Source of the DNA: Cristatella mucedo | Taxonomy: Eukaryota; Bryozoa; Phylactolaemata; Cristatellidae | Length of the DNA stretch: 64,000 bases | Direction: 5' to 3' | Assembly (NCBI GenBank): GCA_009760855.2 | Contig: WPIO01000126.1 | Coordinates: 351,001-415,000, forward strand | In this document: positions 45,763 to 61,933 of the stretch, in pieces | Position numbering within the stretch: the stretch's first letter is position 1 | Layout: each line of letters starts with the position of its first letter | Made by a program: the position numbers and the translations under genes | The notes under the pieces: generated by a model | The model's input: the letters and a program-made list of their open reading frames with translations, nothing else | Databases searched by the model: none | Told to the model about the DNA's origin: nothing

Positions 45763-46599
45763 TCTTTGCAAATTTCTTTAGACCCTCCCGCCCCTATAGA
45801 GATGAGGCTATTGATGCTACCCATTACTTCACATTTTGCAAAGCATGATGAGCCTGGGCGCGCTTTTATGACAATGACCCTGCTGCCCACACGGTTTCAC
45901 CCCGTGCCCAAGATGGAGCTGACGGTTCAGGGGCTCGGGGCTTCCCGAGTCTGGGTAACAACGAGTCTGGAGTGCATTTGCCAGTGCATGCTTCGAGCTA
46001 CTCGATACTGCGCGAAGCCTGGTCCAGTTTCTGGCAGCCAGTGCTCCAGTGGTGCCCTGTGAGTGAGTCTATCAGCCGATGCTTTTGTGGAAATGGAGTA
46101 GTGGGCGAAAATCCAAGCTCCAAAAGTTACCGACCGGCGTGCCGCATCTAGTGCTGAAAGCAGGCTACAGTGCTGCCGGCGGTGCTGCTGCTGCTGCTAG
46201 TCGCTCAGCACTGGAAGGCTGCCAAGGCTGCAGTGACTTCTGCCACCGCGAGCGAAGAAGGCCTCGTCTGTGGAGGTCAGGGTCGAAACCAAATTGCCGT
46301 CGGGGAATGCCGTTCTGCTTGGGGGTCAATGTCACGGTACGTCGCCCCCCCCCCAAGAGAGAACTGTCGACTCGGATTTTTCGTGAGACTCCAGAGTCAT
46401 CCTCCACCTTGCAGTAGTTAGCAAGCTGGATGTGTGAGCATTAAAGGCCGGATGCTGCCCATCCTCATTCCTTCAAATAATTTAGCCACCAGGTCGTTTT
46501 TGATTGCTCTGACCTTCGGTTACCTAGTCATCAATCAGATTCCAGTTTCGAGTGTTGTCTTTTTTTGCATTCGAGATGAACCTGCCAGATTCTGGTCAA
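45763..46599. other. Possible upstream MYCBP2-like exons, not resolved
   Basis: A stop-free stretch (about 45853-46064) ends at a good donor (CCCT|GTGAGT), and another Cys-containing stretch (about 46150-46285) ends at GGAG|GTCAGG. Both lie on the MYCBP2-like strand. I could not match either to the family or connect phases. Confidence 0.25.
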
Positions 46600-46705
46600 A
46601 AGTAAAGGTGCTCGCCCCGACCAAGGTCTGGCAGAGGTCGTGGGCGGCATAGGTGAAGTGTCTGAATAGGTGTTCTGTTCTTTTAGGGTGCTATACAAAT
46701 GAATT
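46600..46705 (+). mobile_element. SINE-B, diverged
   Basis: CGCCCCGACCAAGGTCTGGC and GTCGTGGGCGGCATAGGTGA head, then AGGGTGCTATACAAATGAAT and TATATTTATTTATTT. Confidence 0.6.
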
Positions 46706-47325
46706 ATATTTATTTATTTCTTTTCGAAGTCTGCCTTAGCTGCCAGCTGGTGCTTGTTGGGTACCTTCCCAATTTGTTTCAACATCTCCAGACCACAGTC
46801 TCACTTCGCAAAGTATTTACTCAAGAGTTGCTGTTTACTTAAAATACCAATCTCAACTCCCTATTACATGCAATGGGGTAGCTGTAGGCTTCACATGGCT
46901 CAGCCGGGACAGGCCGTAACAGAAATGAAGTTTAAGAGGGGTCAGACCCCGACCCTTCCAGAACGTTTAATCATAGGAGATCTTAATGAGCATCCCGAGA
47001 TGCAAGCCTCCCAGCATTTTCCTACTGGCAGTCCATGGGAGGGGAGACTAGCTCACTCTGCTGCCTCCATTGATAGGCCATCATCATAAGGGCAAACAGA
47101 TGCTAGTGTGGAATATGGCAAACAGAAGCTGACAGCAAGCAGACACTAAGTGCAAAAAGTGACTAGGGACAGGCTGTCGTGGGAAGCCAGCCAGTCAATC
47201 ACTGACTCGTCAGGCCTGACACGGCTCGCACAGTGGTATCTGTGCTGCTAACTTGACCCGCAGTTGCTCATCTTGTCTCCTGTCACCTTGCATGTTCAGC
47301 CTTGCAGACTGGTGCAGCCTGTGAG

Positions 47326-51321
<3,996 letters not shown>

Positions 51322-51439
51322 AGACACTGCTTTTCGTCGGCCATTCTCTCCCTGCCACTCTGCGATGCAACCGCTCGACCCGGAGCCTCTAGTTGTCACC
51401 TGCCAACTGTGTGACGACTGCAGCTCGGCTTGCCGCGAC

Positions 51440-51445
51440 AATAAA
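51440..51445 (+). terminator. Polyadenylation signal of the MYCBP2-like gene
   Basis: AATAAA 119 bases after the stop, followed by a GTTGTTCT stretch about 20 bases further on. LINE-B begins about 150 bases later, so this is the likely transcript end. Confidence 0.65.
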
Positions 51446-51589
51446 AACCTTTTCGAGCACGTTGTTCTATGCCAAAGCATTTGACTCACACGATCGACTG
51501 ATCCTGTTCCGTTTTACATGCAGGGTAACGTCGCGTTTGTTAAGTCTGACTCAACTTAAAAAACATACACCCGGAGAATTTTTTTAAAT

Positions 51590-53540
51590 CTGTCTGCGAG
51601 GCAGGTCTTTATGATCTGTATCCAGACTCGACCGATACTCGGCCTCGATACCGTCACTGATGCTGTGAACATGAAACTTAGGTGTGCCCTTGACGTGCCT
51701 GCTCCGAAAATTCTGGCCGCACACAGTGTCGTGGAGTTTCCTTTCGATCTACCAAAAACTTCCAAAGATGCATCGCGTTAGAGCACAGGCTTGAACGACG
51801 CTTGAAGTAGTCTGGGTCTGATGACGATTTAGTCAATTTCAAAGACTTGCTCCGAGTCTATACCCAGAAGGTTAGAAAAGCTACGGCTCTTTTTTCACTC
51901 GAAAATTGAAGTCCGCCCAGTCGGACCCAAAACAGATTTACAGGACGGTGAACAAATTGCTTGGCAATTCATTGAGATCTCACTTCCAGTTGGTTAAGGT
52001 TCGGCTGATTAGTTTTTAGCCGTCTATACTGAAAAAATGCAGGTATTTATACCTCCATCAAGCCCACCCCTGACTAAAGCAATTGTTGAAAACCAACCTG
52101 TGACCTTCCTTAAGAGTTTATATAGTTCATATATATACGATGTGGCTACCTTAATTAAGTCTAATAATAAGAATAATAATAATGTACTTGATAAAGCGCC
52201 CTCAGAGAACTCAATCTCTTTCTGGGCGCTTTACATTTTCTGCAAAGGGAAACGCGATTGAATGGTGAGTAACATCATGCTTAATAAACAACATGAATAA
52301 CAAGGTTAGGGGTGACATGCACAGGGTCATCATGCAGGTGTGGTTAGTGGCAGCATGCACAGTTGTCAGCACGCATAAGCACATGAAGGACGAATCGCAG
52401 GGACCACTAAATGCTGTCCTAAATAGGTGTGTTTTTAAGTTCTTTTTAAATGAAATGTCTATTAAAAATTGGTGTCGCCTGAAGACCATGCACCATCCCC
52501 TCTGTGGTATTCACTGGCGGACAAACTTTGCCCAACCTTACCTAAGATTTGTAAGGCTTCTGTGGAAGAAAGGGGTCGAACCCAAGTCCTCCAAATCGGC
52601 CATCGTTAGACCCATACTTAAAAAAGCCTGGATTGGATTCAGAGGTCATAGCAAACTATCCATCAGTTTCTCTTCTTCCTTTTTTTTTATAAAATTCTTT
52701 AGAAGATTGTTGCTAAGCAGCCTGCAGCATACATTGAATAGAATAAGTTGTCAGAATTTTCAGTCGGAGTTGAAGGGAAACAAATCCACTGAAACTGCTC
52801 TCCTCCATGTAACCAACGACATGCTGTGCAGCAACGATGATGGAAATGTCACTTCCCTGGCCCATCTGGATCTATCAGCTACCTTCGACACTATTGATCA
52901 CAATAATTTATTTGAACAATTGAGAATAAAATTCAGCCTTGCAGACGAAGCACCGGTGTGGTTCAAATCCTACTAGTCTGGTCATGGTCAATACGTGTGG
53001 TTTCGGGTCAGGTCTCACCCATTCTCTCCTACGAGGGTCCGTTCTCGGTCCTTTGCAGTTTTTCGTTGATACTTTATTCCGGTAAAAGTTATTCGGGCCC
53101 ATGGGATCGGCAGTCACTTCTAGGCTGAAGATACTCAGCTGTATTTTTCGTTTAAACCTTTGGAATCTGCTGCTGAGATTAATAAACTAAATGTATAGCC
53201 TTTCAGTCATTCAATCATACATAGATGGCAGATTTCCTTAAACTTAACGACGATAAAACAGAACTACTAGTCCTAGGACAACCCAAGCGTATGGCTGGAC
53301 TAGACGATTTTGCTCTTGTAGTAGATGATCCTCTTGTAGGACTATCTTGGTGTGCTCGGAATTTAAGTGTCGTCTTTGAAAGCTGTCTACATTTTGAAAG
53401 TATCGTCAAAAAGACTGCCTCCAAATCTAGCTGTCACGTTCGATCCATGGCTAAGATTAGGGACTATTTTCCACGGTGCCGCAAAAAATTAACTAGCTTT
53501 TTTGCGGATTTCTCGGCTAGCTCCTTCGTTCTTCATTGCC
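51590..53540 (+). mobile_element. LINE-B body, interrupted
   Basis: Starts in the endonuclease-RT linker (VNMKLRCALDVPAPKILAAH; DDDLVNFKDLLRVYTQKVRK), continues with an AIVRPILKKA and LSATFDTIDHNNL RT core, and FLKLNDDKTELLVLGQPKRM. Frameshifted throughout. A minus-strand LINE-A 3' UTR (52155-52455) splits it. The 3' end of the same family lies at 54930-55375, probably part of the same original insertion. Confidence 0.8.
52155..52455 (-). mobile_element. LINE-A 3' UTR and tail, nested in LINE-B
   Basis: In reverse complement it runs from ACTTAAAAACACACCTATTT through the stem-loop tail to TACATTATTATTATTCTTAT. LINE-B coding sequence resumes on each side. Confidence 0.88.
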
Positions 53541-53605
53541 CACTGCAAGCGGTAGCCTCAATGGCTCTTCGGCCTGTCATATGAATGAGACTTTTAACTC
53601 AGTAA
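53537..53605 (+). mobile_element. SINE-A 3' fragment
   Basis: CCCACTGCAAGCGGTAGCCT and ATGAATGAGACTTTTAACTC match the second half of SINE-A. Confidence 0.5.
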
Positions 53606-53829
53606 ACCTTTACTTTTTTACTTTGGTAATGCGTAGCCCGGACCCATCAGGTATCTTTATTAGTATACTCATAGAATATTCAGCTCTTATTAGTAGTAGA
53701 GCTATATGGCAATTTATGGAAATGATGCACTGCGACAATAAAGCTGCAGACAATAGTATTCAGTTTGGTATTTGGCTAAACTTGCGTGACTATTTTAGTC
53801 TGTTTTCTTCAGGGTACCAGCATCTCTCA

Positions 53830-54740
53830 CCGCCCAATCTCTGTTCTAACCTTCCTGTCAAAAACATTGGAACAAGTCATAGCGGACCAACTTAACTCAT
53901 ACATTGAAGCTTCACACCTAGCAAGTAAGTTCTAGTCTCGCTTTAGAGATAATGACCACGCAGAGCCAGCATTGCTTTGGATAAATAACGACCTTCTTAG
54001 GAACGCAGACTCAGGTAGAGTCATTTTGCTTGTTTTTCTTGATCTTTCTTTTGATACTATCGATCGCCAAGTCGTTCTCGAGCACCTCCCATGCTGATTT
54101 AACAGCCTCTGTCGTACTGCGGCAGAAGAGCCCTTAAGGCCATCACCGCCGCTTGCAGCTGCAATTGCAATATCGCCCAGCGCAGGATTCGAACCCACGA
54201 CCTCGGGACAGAGGTCGTGGGGTAAAGCAACCGCATTACCTAGTGGGCCATTACGGCTCACAAATCTCGCCTGGGCATCACTGGTACTGCACTGCAATGG
54301 TTTAAGCCTTATTTGGGTGAGAGACTCCAGAGTGAGTGATGCGAGTGGAAAAGATCACTCGATGAACCGCTGAAACATGGGGATATGGGAGCTCTGCGCT
54401 TGGTCCGGTTGTTTTTCGGTGTATACTCTTGCCGATGTGATTGCCAGGCACAACCTAGGTTTTCACTTTTATCCAGATGACACTCAGTTTGGAGACCGTG
54501 CCTTTAAGTCGTATGCTCCCAGAGTCTGGAACTCACTACCGACTGGCGTCATTACATCCCCTGACTTGTCAAAATTTAAAAAGAAACATAAACGTATCTA
54601 TTTATCACAGCATTAGTAAGTCCATATGATTAGTCCTTTGCGTGCTTATGCATGCTGACACTGTGCATGCTGCAACTAACCGTATTTGCACGCTGACCCT
54701 GTGCATATCATCTCTTACCATGTTATATGCTGCCTAAGCT
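53830..54740 (+). mobile_element. LINE-A with internal deletion and nested SINE
   Basis: RT pieces ALTFLSKTLEQVIADQLNSY-like and DTIDRQVVLEHLP-like precede a SINE-A. RT resumes after it (LAWASLVLHC region) and reaches YPDDTQ at about 54470. The sequence then jumps straight to FGDRAFKSYAPRVWNSLPTG, an internal deletion of roughly 450 bp. The 3' UTR follows but the terminal tail is missing. Confidence 0.8.
54093..54261 (-). mobile_element. SINE-A, nested in LINE-A RT
   Basis: CTGATTTAACAGCCTCTGTC to GGGCCATTACGGCTCAC, with a perfect B box in reverse complement (GGGTTCGAATCC). Both flanks are LINE-A RT in the same frame region. Confidence 0.9.
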
Positions 54741-54929
54741 AGTTAAGCATGTTTACAGACTTGGACTAACCTGTGGCTTGACGCTCGGTCAGCGCACACG
54801 CGACGACACGGAAACACCGACGGGGCTTCGACTACCGTGTATTCAGCAGGTGCTCTTGTGCAACATGTACACGGCCGCTCCCCCCCCCTCCGTTCGCGTT
54901 CTAACAGCCCTCCCCGCCCGCTCGCCCCC
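54741..54929. other. Unassigned junction DNA
   Basis: A GC-rich stretch between LINE-A and the LINE-B 3' end. No family recognised. Confidence 0.3.
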
Positions 54930-55375
54930 ATCCTTTCGTACCTAGCTGAACTGCTGCATCAGTTTCAGCCTGTTCGCGCCCTCAGGTCCTGTGTGGACAA
55001 TAAATTAGCTGTCCCATTCCTCTGCTTAAAGACAGTTGGCGACAGAAGCTTTAGCTCTGCAGGTCCTAGACTGTGGAACTCGCTTCCACAATTCTTACGC
55101 AACGACATCTACTCTCCAACTGCCGACTATGGCACATCTTTTTCAGCGGTCCTGAACTGCTACTTCTATGCTACTCACTACCTCAACTGCTCTCCTAACT
55201 CTGCTATGCTTCCCACTTTCTCTTTGTTGCGTGAGACGAAGTCTGTTGGGTACCGAATGCGTACCGAAAGCTGATTAGGCTGTGAGTGCGCTATACAAAA
55301 CTCTCCTGCGTAACACCCACATGGTCTTTATGACTGTGGAGTTACTGACGGAGATACATACATACATCCTGCGGG
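54930..55375 (+). mobile_element. LINE-B 3' end
   Basis: An open C-terminus (LSYLAELLHQFQPVRALRSC, VGDRSFSSAGPRLWNSLPQF), stop, GTGAGTGCGCTATACAAAAC and an ACATACATACAT tail. Very close to the 25.1-25.7 kb copy. Confidence 0.88.
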
Positions 55376-55579
55376 CCACCAGCGGGCTGCGAAGCGTCAA
55401 GGGCGAGACCGGCCTGCTACGGCAACGTCAAGGGCGAGCCAGCGCATCGCGAGACTACACCCTGCCTCCCACTGGCGGGCTGCGTTGCGGCAAGAGCGAG
55501 CCCTTCCCTATTTCTACCCAAAATTCTTGATTGTCACTTGAATTGGCAAATGGATTTAGCCCGTGGAGGAAATCTGACA
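55376..55579. repeat. Short GC-rich direct repeats
   Basis: Imperfect repeats of CACCAGCGGGCTGCG and GCAACGTCAAGGGCGAG-type units (55376-55505), then AT-rich DNA leading into hAT copy 2. Confidence 0.5.
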
Positions 55580-57420
55580 AACTGAGTTGCTCATGGAAAC
55601 AGCCTTTCTCACCGACAGACTTCCACTACATGGAAAAAACAGAGAGGAGACTTCTCAAATGAAGTGGAATAGATGCTGCAGGATGCACAAATATTATGGG
55701 AAAAACCAGCAATGGCAAGAAGTCCTAAAGGCAGTTCTCAGCTGCATCAAATTATTGGTTTCTAAGAAGCCTGGCATTGCGTGCTTACCAAGAGAGTCTT
55801 TGCATGGCTGGTGAGAAAAACTTTGAAAACTCATTGGGCGACTTCTTCATCTTCTAGCTCGGTACGATCCTCTTCTGCAAGCACACCAGGACCACGCCAG
55901 AAAGAATCCAAAGTCAGTCTCTTATCTGTCTCCTCAAATCCAAAATGAGTTCCTTAGTTAGTACATTTGCATCCACAGTCAGAGACAAGCTACTCTGTGA
56001 CCTAGGGCAAAGCAATTACTATGCAATTCTGTTTGACTCAACTCCTAATTTGGCACACCTCGAGCGGATTTCTGAGGTCATTAGATATGTCGACGATAAT
56101 TTTTCCAATAAAACAGTCATCACCAAATAGTCTTTCCCAGGCTTTCTACAAATCCACGCTGGAGATGATACAGCAACTGAGGGTCTCATCTTGGACAAAC
56201 ACGAATATCCTAAAAATGTCCTTGCAAGATTGCAGCAGTTCGCAGTGCTACGACAGTGCAGCAGCCATGTCTGGCCACTCGCCAGGTGTTCAAAAGAGAA
56301 TAGTGTTCGGAAATGAGAAGGCAATTTTTGGTAAACTGACAAATACAGCTTGAAACTGGCATAAATTCATGCTGTAAATCAAGATTCCGTTGTCATTACC
56401 TTTTTTTTGGAACGACAGAGAGCACCTACACATTCTTTGCAAGATCAACTCTGCTGTGGGAAGAACCGAAGAAAGTCTTGGCCTGCGCAAGCGAAACTCT
56501 GCAGCAGCATGGAGCGCAAGAGTGGAGGGAGCCCCGTGTAAGCTACACACGATGGACCGAGCAGCAGCGTTGTAGGTCTTTTGGAGCAACAACTGTCTGA
56601 GGACACAAGTGGAACACTTGAAACAACAAGTGAAGATCTTCAAAGGCGCCTCATGTGACCTCCACTATCTCTGAGATTAAGTTAGCGAGACTTCGAGAAG
56701 ACTTATGCCAGAAAACCATCACTACTAGATGCCAAAACTGAGATTTGAGTTGTGGGAAGTTGTAGCCGAACGAAGAATCCTCCGAATGGCACAAATGCCT
56801 TGGATGACTCTATAGTGATGCTGATCAAACGGCAGATGAGGAGATTTCAAGAATTATTAAGGGCAGCATAGACCATCTCCGACATGAAATTACAACTAGG
56901 TTTTCCCGGCTCACATATTTTGATGCCAAATTTGGTTTCTTGTTGGAAGTTGACACGCTTTTGATGACACTTGACCGGACCAAACTCCGCCATCAATGAC
57001 TAAATCTTGGAGGCTTCTATTGCTTAGACGTTGATGGAGCAGAGCCGTGCAACAAAATATGTGACTGGAAAGTGTTTCTTGTCACACGTCACGACTCGAC
57101 ACCAAAGACCCTACTGGAACTCATGTCTTTCACTGTCAGTTATGGAGATGTGTTTCATAATTGAAGAGTAGCCTTGCAAGTTCTTCTCACCATAGCTGCA
57201 TCAGTTACCAGATGTGAACCTTCCTTTAGCAAGCTGGAGAGGATCCTGTCTTATCTGAGAGCATCAATTGGGCAAGATCGACTCTCTGATTTGGCCTTGT
57301 TAAGCATAGAAAAAGAAGCACTGACAAAATTGACTTTCAAACTGTAATAGATCGGTTTGCCGAAAACAAGGCCCAAAAAACTGTTCACTTAAACTAAAGC
57401 TGTGCTAGCTGCTACCTTGC
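55580..57420 (+). mobile_element. hAT transposase fossil (DUF4371 / ZMYM1-like type), copy 2
   Basis: In order but broken by stops: ALRAYQESLCMAGEKNFENS, an SSLVSTFASTVRDKLLCDLG block, YYAILFDSTPNLAHLERISE (DUF4371 core), degraded middle, and the C-terminal dimerisation domain ASVTRCEPSFSKLERILSYL, then RASIGQDRLSDLALLSIEKE. AATAAAACTTC follows at about 57438. It covers parts missing in copy 1, so both probably come from one family, but similarity between them was not measured. Confidence 0.85.
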
Positions 57421-60400
57421 ACTTTTACTAAGCTAATAAAACTTCTTCAACTCGATATATGTGCTAGCGTGCGTTGTTTGCATTTCTTCTGCGGTAGAGC
57501 TATTTTGCAGTAATTTTTCGACAAGGGTAGGGGCGCACGCCATTTGTAGCTTCGTCCTCGGGCGCCGTCAGGTCTCACTACTCCACTGGTCCAGCCCAGC
57601 ACTTGAAGGCAAAAGGCAGTAAACCACAGGTTCCGGGATTTTTATAGAATGCCGTATACAGATGGTCGTTGGCTGGGGCTAGACGATGGGGTGCGACGAG
57701 ACTGCTCGTTTCTACGGACTACGAGTTACAAGTCGGCTGTTGTCCTTCGACCCGCGACCGGTCGGGCTCGCTGAAGCCTCGAACGAATCCAGAAGAAATA
57801 GTATGACCACCGCCTGCATTTTCAGCGTCAGCAAAGCAACGGCATCGAAACAGCAAGCTCACGAAGAGCTTAGTGGTACTGGGCCTGACACCATGGCCCA
57901 TTACGGTAAGGAATTAACAGCGTCACTAGTCCACTGGAATGGCACCTCTGTCCAGCTTGAATAGCGAATGGGTTCCAGACGATTCTTTTTGGACAGAGTG
58001 ATGGCGGAGGTTGACAGGCCATCCAACATCAATCAGCAGCTCCCGCGGGTATCGGACCAGTTCTACAGGCCGAATCGCCACCGCTGGTCTCAGAGCTTCC
58101 TGGATTGCTCTTAAGCTCTTGCTCTTAAGCTCTTGCTATCTAACCGCACTGGCGCTCCTCTCTGGCTCACTGCTCCAGGGCGAAGGAGTTCTAGCCCGCC
58201 GCCGAACAGCTCTTGTTCATGCTAAAATTCAGCCAAGGCCAGCAAGTCGCTACACCTTGTTAACTTGACGTTTCGGCTCTCTTCTTCTTCTCATCGGTCT
58301 GCGCCGACTGCTGCGATTTAGCTGCGACTTCCGTTTATGGGCCGTACGCGTACGAGCTATCTTTGTGACCTCTGTTTACCGGACGTACATAACTCAAACT
58401 GTGACAACCGGTTACAGGACTTCTGTTTGCACACATCACATATTCACATATTGCAATTTCTTGTCCGTGATTTTACCAATCCTCTCCATATTCTTGTTCG
58501 TCCTCTTCCTCATCGTCAGCTGTCTCTGAGTAATTTTCTTTTACTATCAAAGCGACCAGAGCCAAATTCCACAGTAACTTTTTTGATTCGGAAAAAGTCA
58601 CAGTTGGCGACGTCTGAGGCAAAAACTGGCGCCACCACTATTGTGCACGATTGTGCACTTGAACAGTTGTGTAATTGGTTAAAAATTATTTATACGGATA
58701 TATGCCCGGATATGATTTTAATTGGACCTTTTCAAATGTGAAAAGTCAATTTATGTATTTTTATGTATTATTTATCACGCGACAGAGACGAATAGGTTTG
58801 CAATAGTACCTTCATGAATTACAATATATTGTGAAATATATTGGTATTGTCAACCAATCCCGTACAATATGGTATTGTCAAACGAATTAGCACACTTTAT
58901 TGTAGCCAATATACTGTAGTATATTTTATCTGCAATGTGTTGCTACGCAGCCTTGATGCTGATACGGTTGCTTCTATGCAAAATCTGAAAATGAAGCGAT
59001 TCGTGCTTAGGCATCCGGATTGGGTATTATTTCCGCACACCGCCTGCTCCTACCCCGGTGAGAGGGTCATATTATTATTCTTCAAAATTCCAGAGTAATT
59101 GACCTTATCGGATGATTGTTAGCCTCGTTCTTAACACGTGTATTTTTTCAAGTCAAGCAGCAGTTATTGTGAACACTAGTTTGCCAATAGTGAATCCCTT
59201 ACCATAAGAGCCCAAGGGTCAGTTTCCGGCTGGAGCTGGATCCGCTTTCGTTTCTGCCATCCAGCTGCCCGGAAGCGCTGCAGACGCCGTATTCGCTCCG
59301 TTTCCAAATTTCTAGACGCCGCATACTTTAATAGGACCGCTGCAGAAGGTCTTACGCGTGGCCGTGAGATCGGCGTTCGAAATTATTCGGCACTACTGCT
59401 ATCGGTGCATTTTTAGTCAGCGCCTGCTACTGAATCGTTTCCGACGTTGGTTACCGCTTGAGCAGCAGCAAGTGCATCAAGAGGTGACCCTACTCCAACG
59501 TTGGAAGCGCCCGACGGGGCTTTGCGGCTCCTCGTAATCTAGCTCAGCTGCGGCAGCAACTAACGCCGTCTGGGATCGCCTGCTGTTCAGCACAGCAAGC
59601 ATTACACTCAGACACATTCAGCTACGCAGTGTGATTACACATTCGGTCTTTGCAGCTCTGCTTTGCACCTCTTTTCAAGCCGTTTCTTTCTGTTACCTTT
59701 TTGGAGGTCCTTCAATCAGAACTAGGTTCTAGATTTTTTCCGGCGCGCCTTATACCCGTTGCAGGAAACCGAGTGTGCAAGCCGAACAGTGAGCTCGAGA
59801 GCGCTTATTCATCATTCGTGGGCGGCGGCGGCTTCACTGTTCGAGCTGCAGCAACAACAAGTTCGAGCCCTCCTTTGATCCCGGAATGAAGCTGTGGCTC
59901 TATTCACACAGCCTTTCGATACGGGCGCAGGGTGCTGCCGCCAGTGTGCTGACATTCTCTTTTACGACATCGCGACATTGCACAGCGCCATTGGAAACAA
60001 TGTAAGCTGCTATGCAGCGAAGCCTTTGCCGTCGATGGCCTGGCTGGCTTTTAAGATCATCTACCTTGTCTTCATCATTCTTCGCATGAGCTGCTATGTG
60101 TCAAGTAAGGTGACAGGCATTAAATTTTAAATGTTACTCAACCGCGATGCATGTAGACAAGTAGTGGTGCTATTTCTGAGAGGGCGCATTCAGCTCCTCC
60201 GAACCCACAGCCTGGAGCTCGCCAACGGCCGACGTCGAGGCATCCCTGCGGCTGATTTATTGCTCCGCTACTCGTGGTGTACGGGCCAGTGGCCAGTCGA
60301 TGGCCTTGTTATTTCCGCTTGGCCCAGTTTACGGCCCAGCAGTGTTAATGACCCAGTTGAGTTTTATGGCGCTGCTGCCGATTATGGTTTCGATGGCTTG

Positions 60401-60432
60401 ACGATTAAGTCAGGGCCTGCAACAACAACAAA
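57421..60432. other. Unassigned, possible exons
   Basis: Mixed GC-rich and AT-rich DNA. Several plus-strand open frames occur, such as 58337-58741 (134 codons, CDLCLPDVHNSNCD) and 60131-60448 (105 codons). A stretch near 59910-60000 ends at AACAAT|GTAAGC and could be an exon. I recognise none of these and see no TE family. A 14-bp tandem (TTGCTCTTAAGCTC) sits near 58104-58136. Confidence 0.3.
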
Positions 60433-60604
60433 AATCCTAGCTGATTAAATAGCTTCTTTTTGTATAGCGACAGAAGAGCCTTTACGGCTATCACCACCGG
60501 TTGCAGTGGCGATAAAGAATCACCCACCGCAGGAATCGAACCCACGACCTCGGGACCGAGGTCGTGAAAGCAACCGCCTTACCTAGTGTGCCATCACGGC
60601 TCGC
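60433..60604 (-). mobile_element. SINE-A, young-looking copy
   Basis: Near full length, almost identical to the 26828-27006 copy. Flanked by AACAACAACAAAAATCC on its tail side. Confidence 0.9.
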
Positions 60605-61059
60605 CAAGGCTGGGGAGTTGCGACTGGGACGCCGGGCAGGGCGATCGCCTGCTGGCCCACTACGGCGTCAGCATGAATACACGCCTACTAAAGTCTGACG
60701 CGTTAATGAACTGGCGTATTGCGTAACTTCTCCCACGACAGAGATGGCGGTTGTCGTGAACACATTTTGGGTAGCCGCTTTGGCGGTCGCCTGGCAGTTG
60801 ATCGCTTCGGCGCTTCAAGAGCTTCGCTGAACTCGGCTAGCTGCGGTGACTGCATGTCATCACGCGTGCCGGGCAATCGGAAAATCAACATTTCAACCCC
60901 CCCCCCGACTTGGCAAACTCTTAAAACGACCTTACAAACTCCCCTATTTCTCGAGGTGTTTACTCCGTTCGAGTGAATTTTTTCTTATCGTACCCGAGCT
61001 GAATTGTAGATGGTGGTATCACTGACATCAGCTATCAGATATCTGATATTAGCTGACAT
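60605..61059. other. Unassigned
   Basis: No recognisable gene. A C-run at about 60897-60906. Confidence 0.25.
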
Positions 61060-61140
61060 GCTAACTTTCTAGCATGTCGATTTGAAGTGCCTAGAAAGAG
61101 ACTCGGGTCTCTTATTGCGTTTAACAGATATAATTATAGC
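61060..61140 (+). mobile_element. LINE-A tail, strongly diverged
   Basis: GAAGTGCCTAGAAAGAGACT and TCTCTTATTGCGTTTAACAG resemble the stem-loop tail. Confidence 0.5.
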
Positions 61141-61279
61141 TGTTCTACGCCACAGCCGGCAAGATTTCTCGTCCGTGAGAAAGATAAAGAGCAGGGGGAG
61201 AAGAGGAGGAACTGAACCTTCTATGCTTGGTGAAAGATGATGGCTCATAGGATCGGCTCCTCCTTACTCATTTCTTTCA

Positions 61280-61726
61280 CGGTTTAAATACCAATGCCAG
61301 TGCGGTCTAATGGTGCGACAAAGTATTCCTCTGCAGCGCATATAATGTTCGCACGCAGCAATGACAACGCAATCAACGAACAATGGCGAGCTGCTATAGC
61401 TTTTGAGAGCAAACCTTCAAAAGTAGTAGACACATTATTAACCACCCTAACTGAATGCATGTACTGCAACGATATGGTAATTGTGGATGTGACGGCGCCG
61501 TTCGACGGCAGCGAGGATGCTCCAATTGTGGCGGCCGGGAACGAGACCGATAAATATGCAGCCATTGCCCCGGTCTTTCCTGACCACTGGCAATCGGTCG
61601 GCAGTGGTGAGGCCCTTCGTGGTCGCGGCTCTTGGTAGCTGGTGGCCAAACAATGGATCTTGCCTGACTGACCTCAGCATCCCACACGGAGATAAGAAAG
61701 GCATTAAGGCGACACTGCGTCTCTGA
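61280..61726 (+). mobile_element. C-terminus of a LINE with a restriction-like endonuclease (R2/NeSL-type)
   Basis: Frame 61294-61638 has NEQWRAAIAFESKPSKVVDT and MVIVDVTAPFDGSED, resembling the PD-(D/E)XK strand of REL-endonuclease LINEs, then NETDKYAAIAPVF. After a frameshift, 61590-61726 continues with VVRPFVVAALGSWWPNN, resembling the family's C-terminal PFVVGALGSWDP-type block. A GC-rich stretch (CGGGAGGCCCGGGTAGCATC) follows. Confidence 0.55.
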
Positions 61727-61859
61727 CGCCATTACAGGCTAGGAAGCCGTGTGGTCCCTGTTACATAACCGGGAGGCCCGGGTAGCATCCGGGACCCCGG
61801 CAGGGCAGGGCACCGCAGGCTAATATATACATACTAGTAATTTTCTTTTATAATAAATC

Positions 61860-61895
61860 GTATATATGCATTAATATATATATATATATATATAC

Positions 61896-61932
<37 letters not shown>
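61860..61932. repeat. (TA)n-(TG)n microsatellite
   Basis: ATATAT running into GTGTGT, about 70 bp in all. Confidence 0.93.

Positions 61933-61933
<1 letters not shown>

Noticed and set aside
54180-54261. Possible tRNA genes, from the perfect B boxes
   Set aside because: All sit in SINE-A or SINE-B heads with a weak A box and no foldable anticodon arm or acceptor stem. They are SINEs, not tRNAs.
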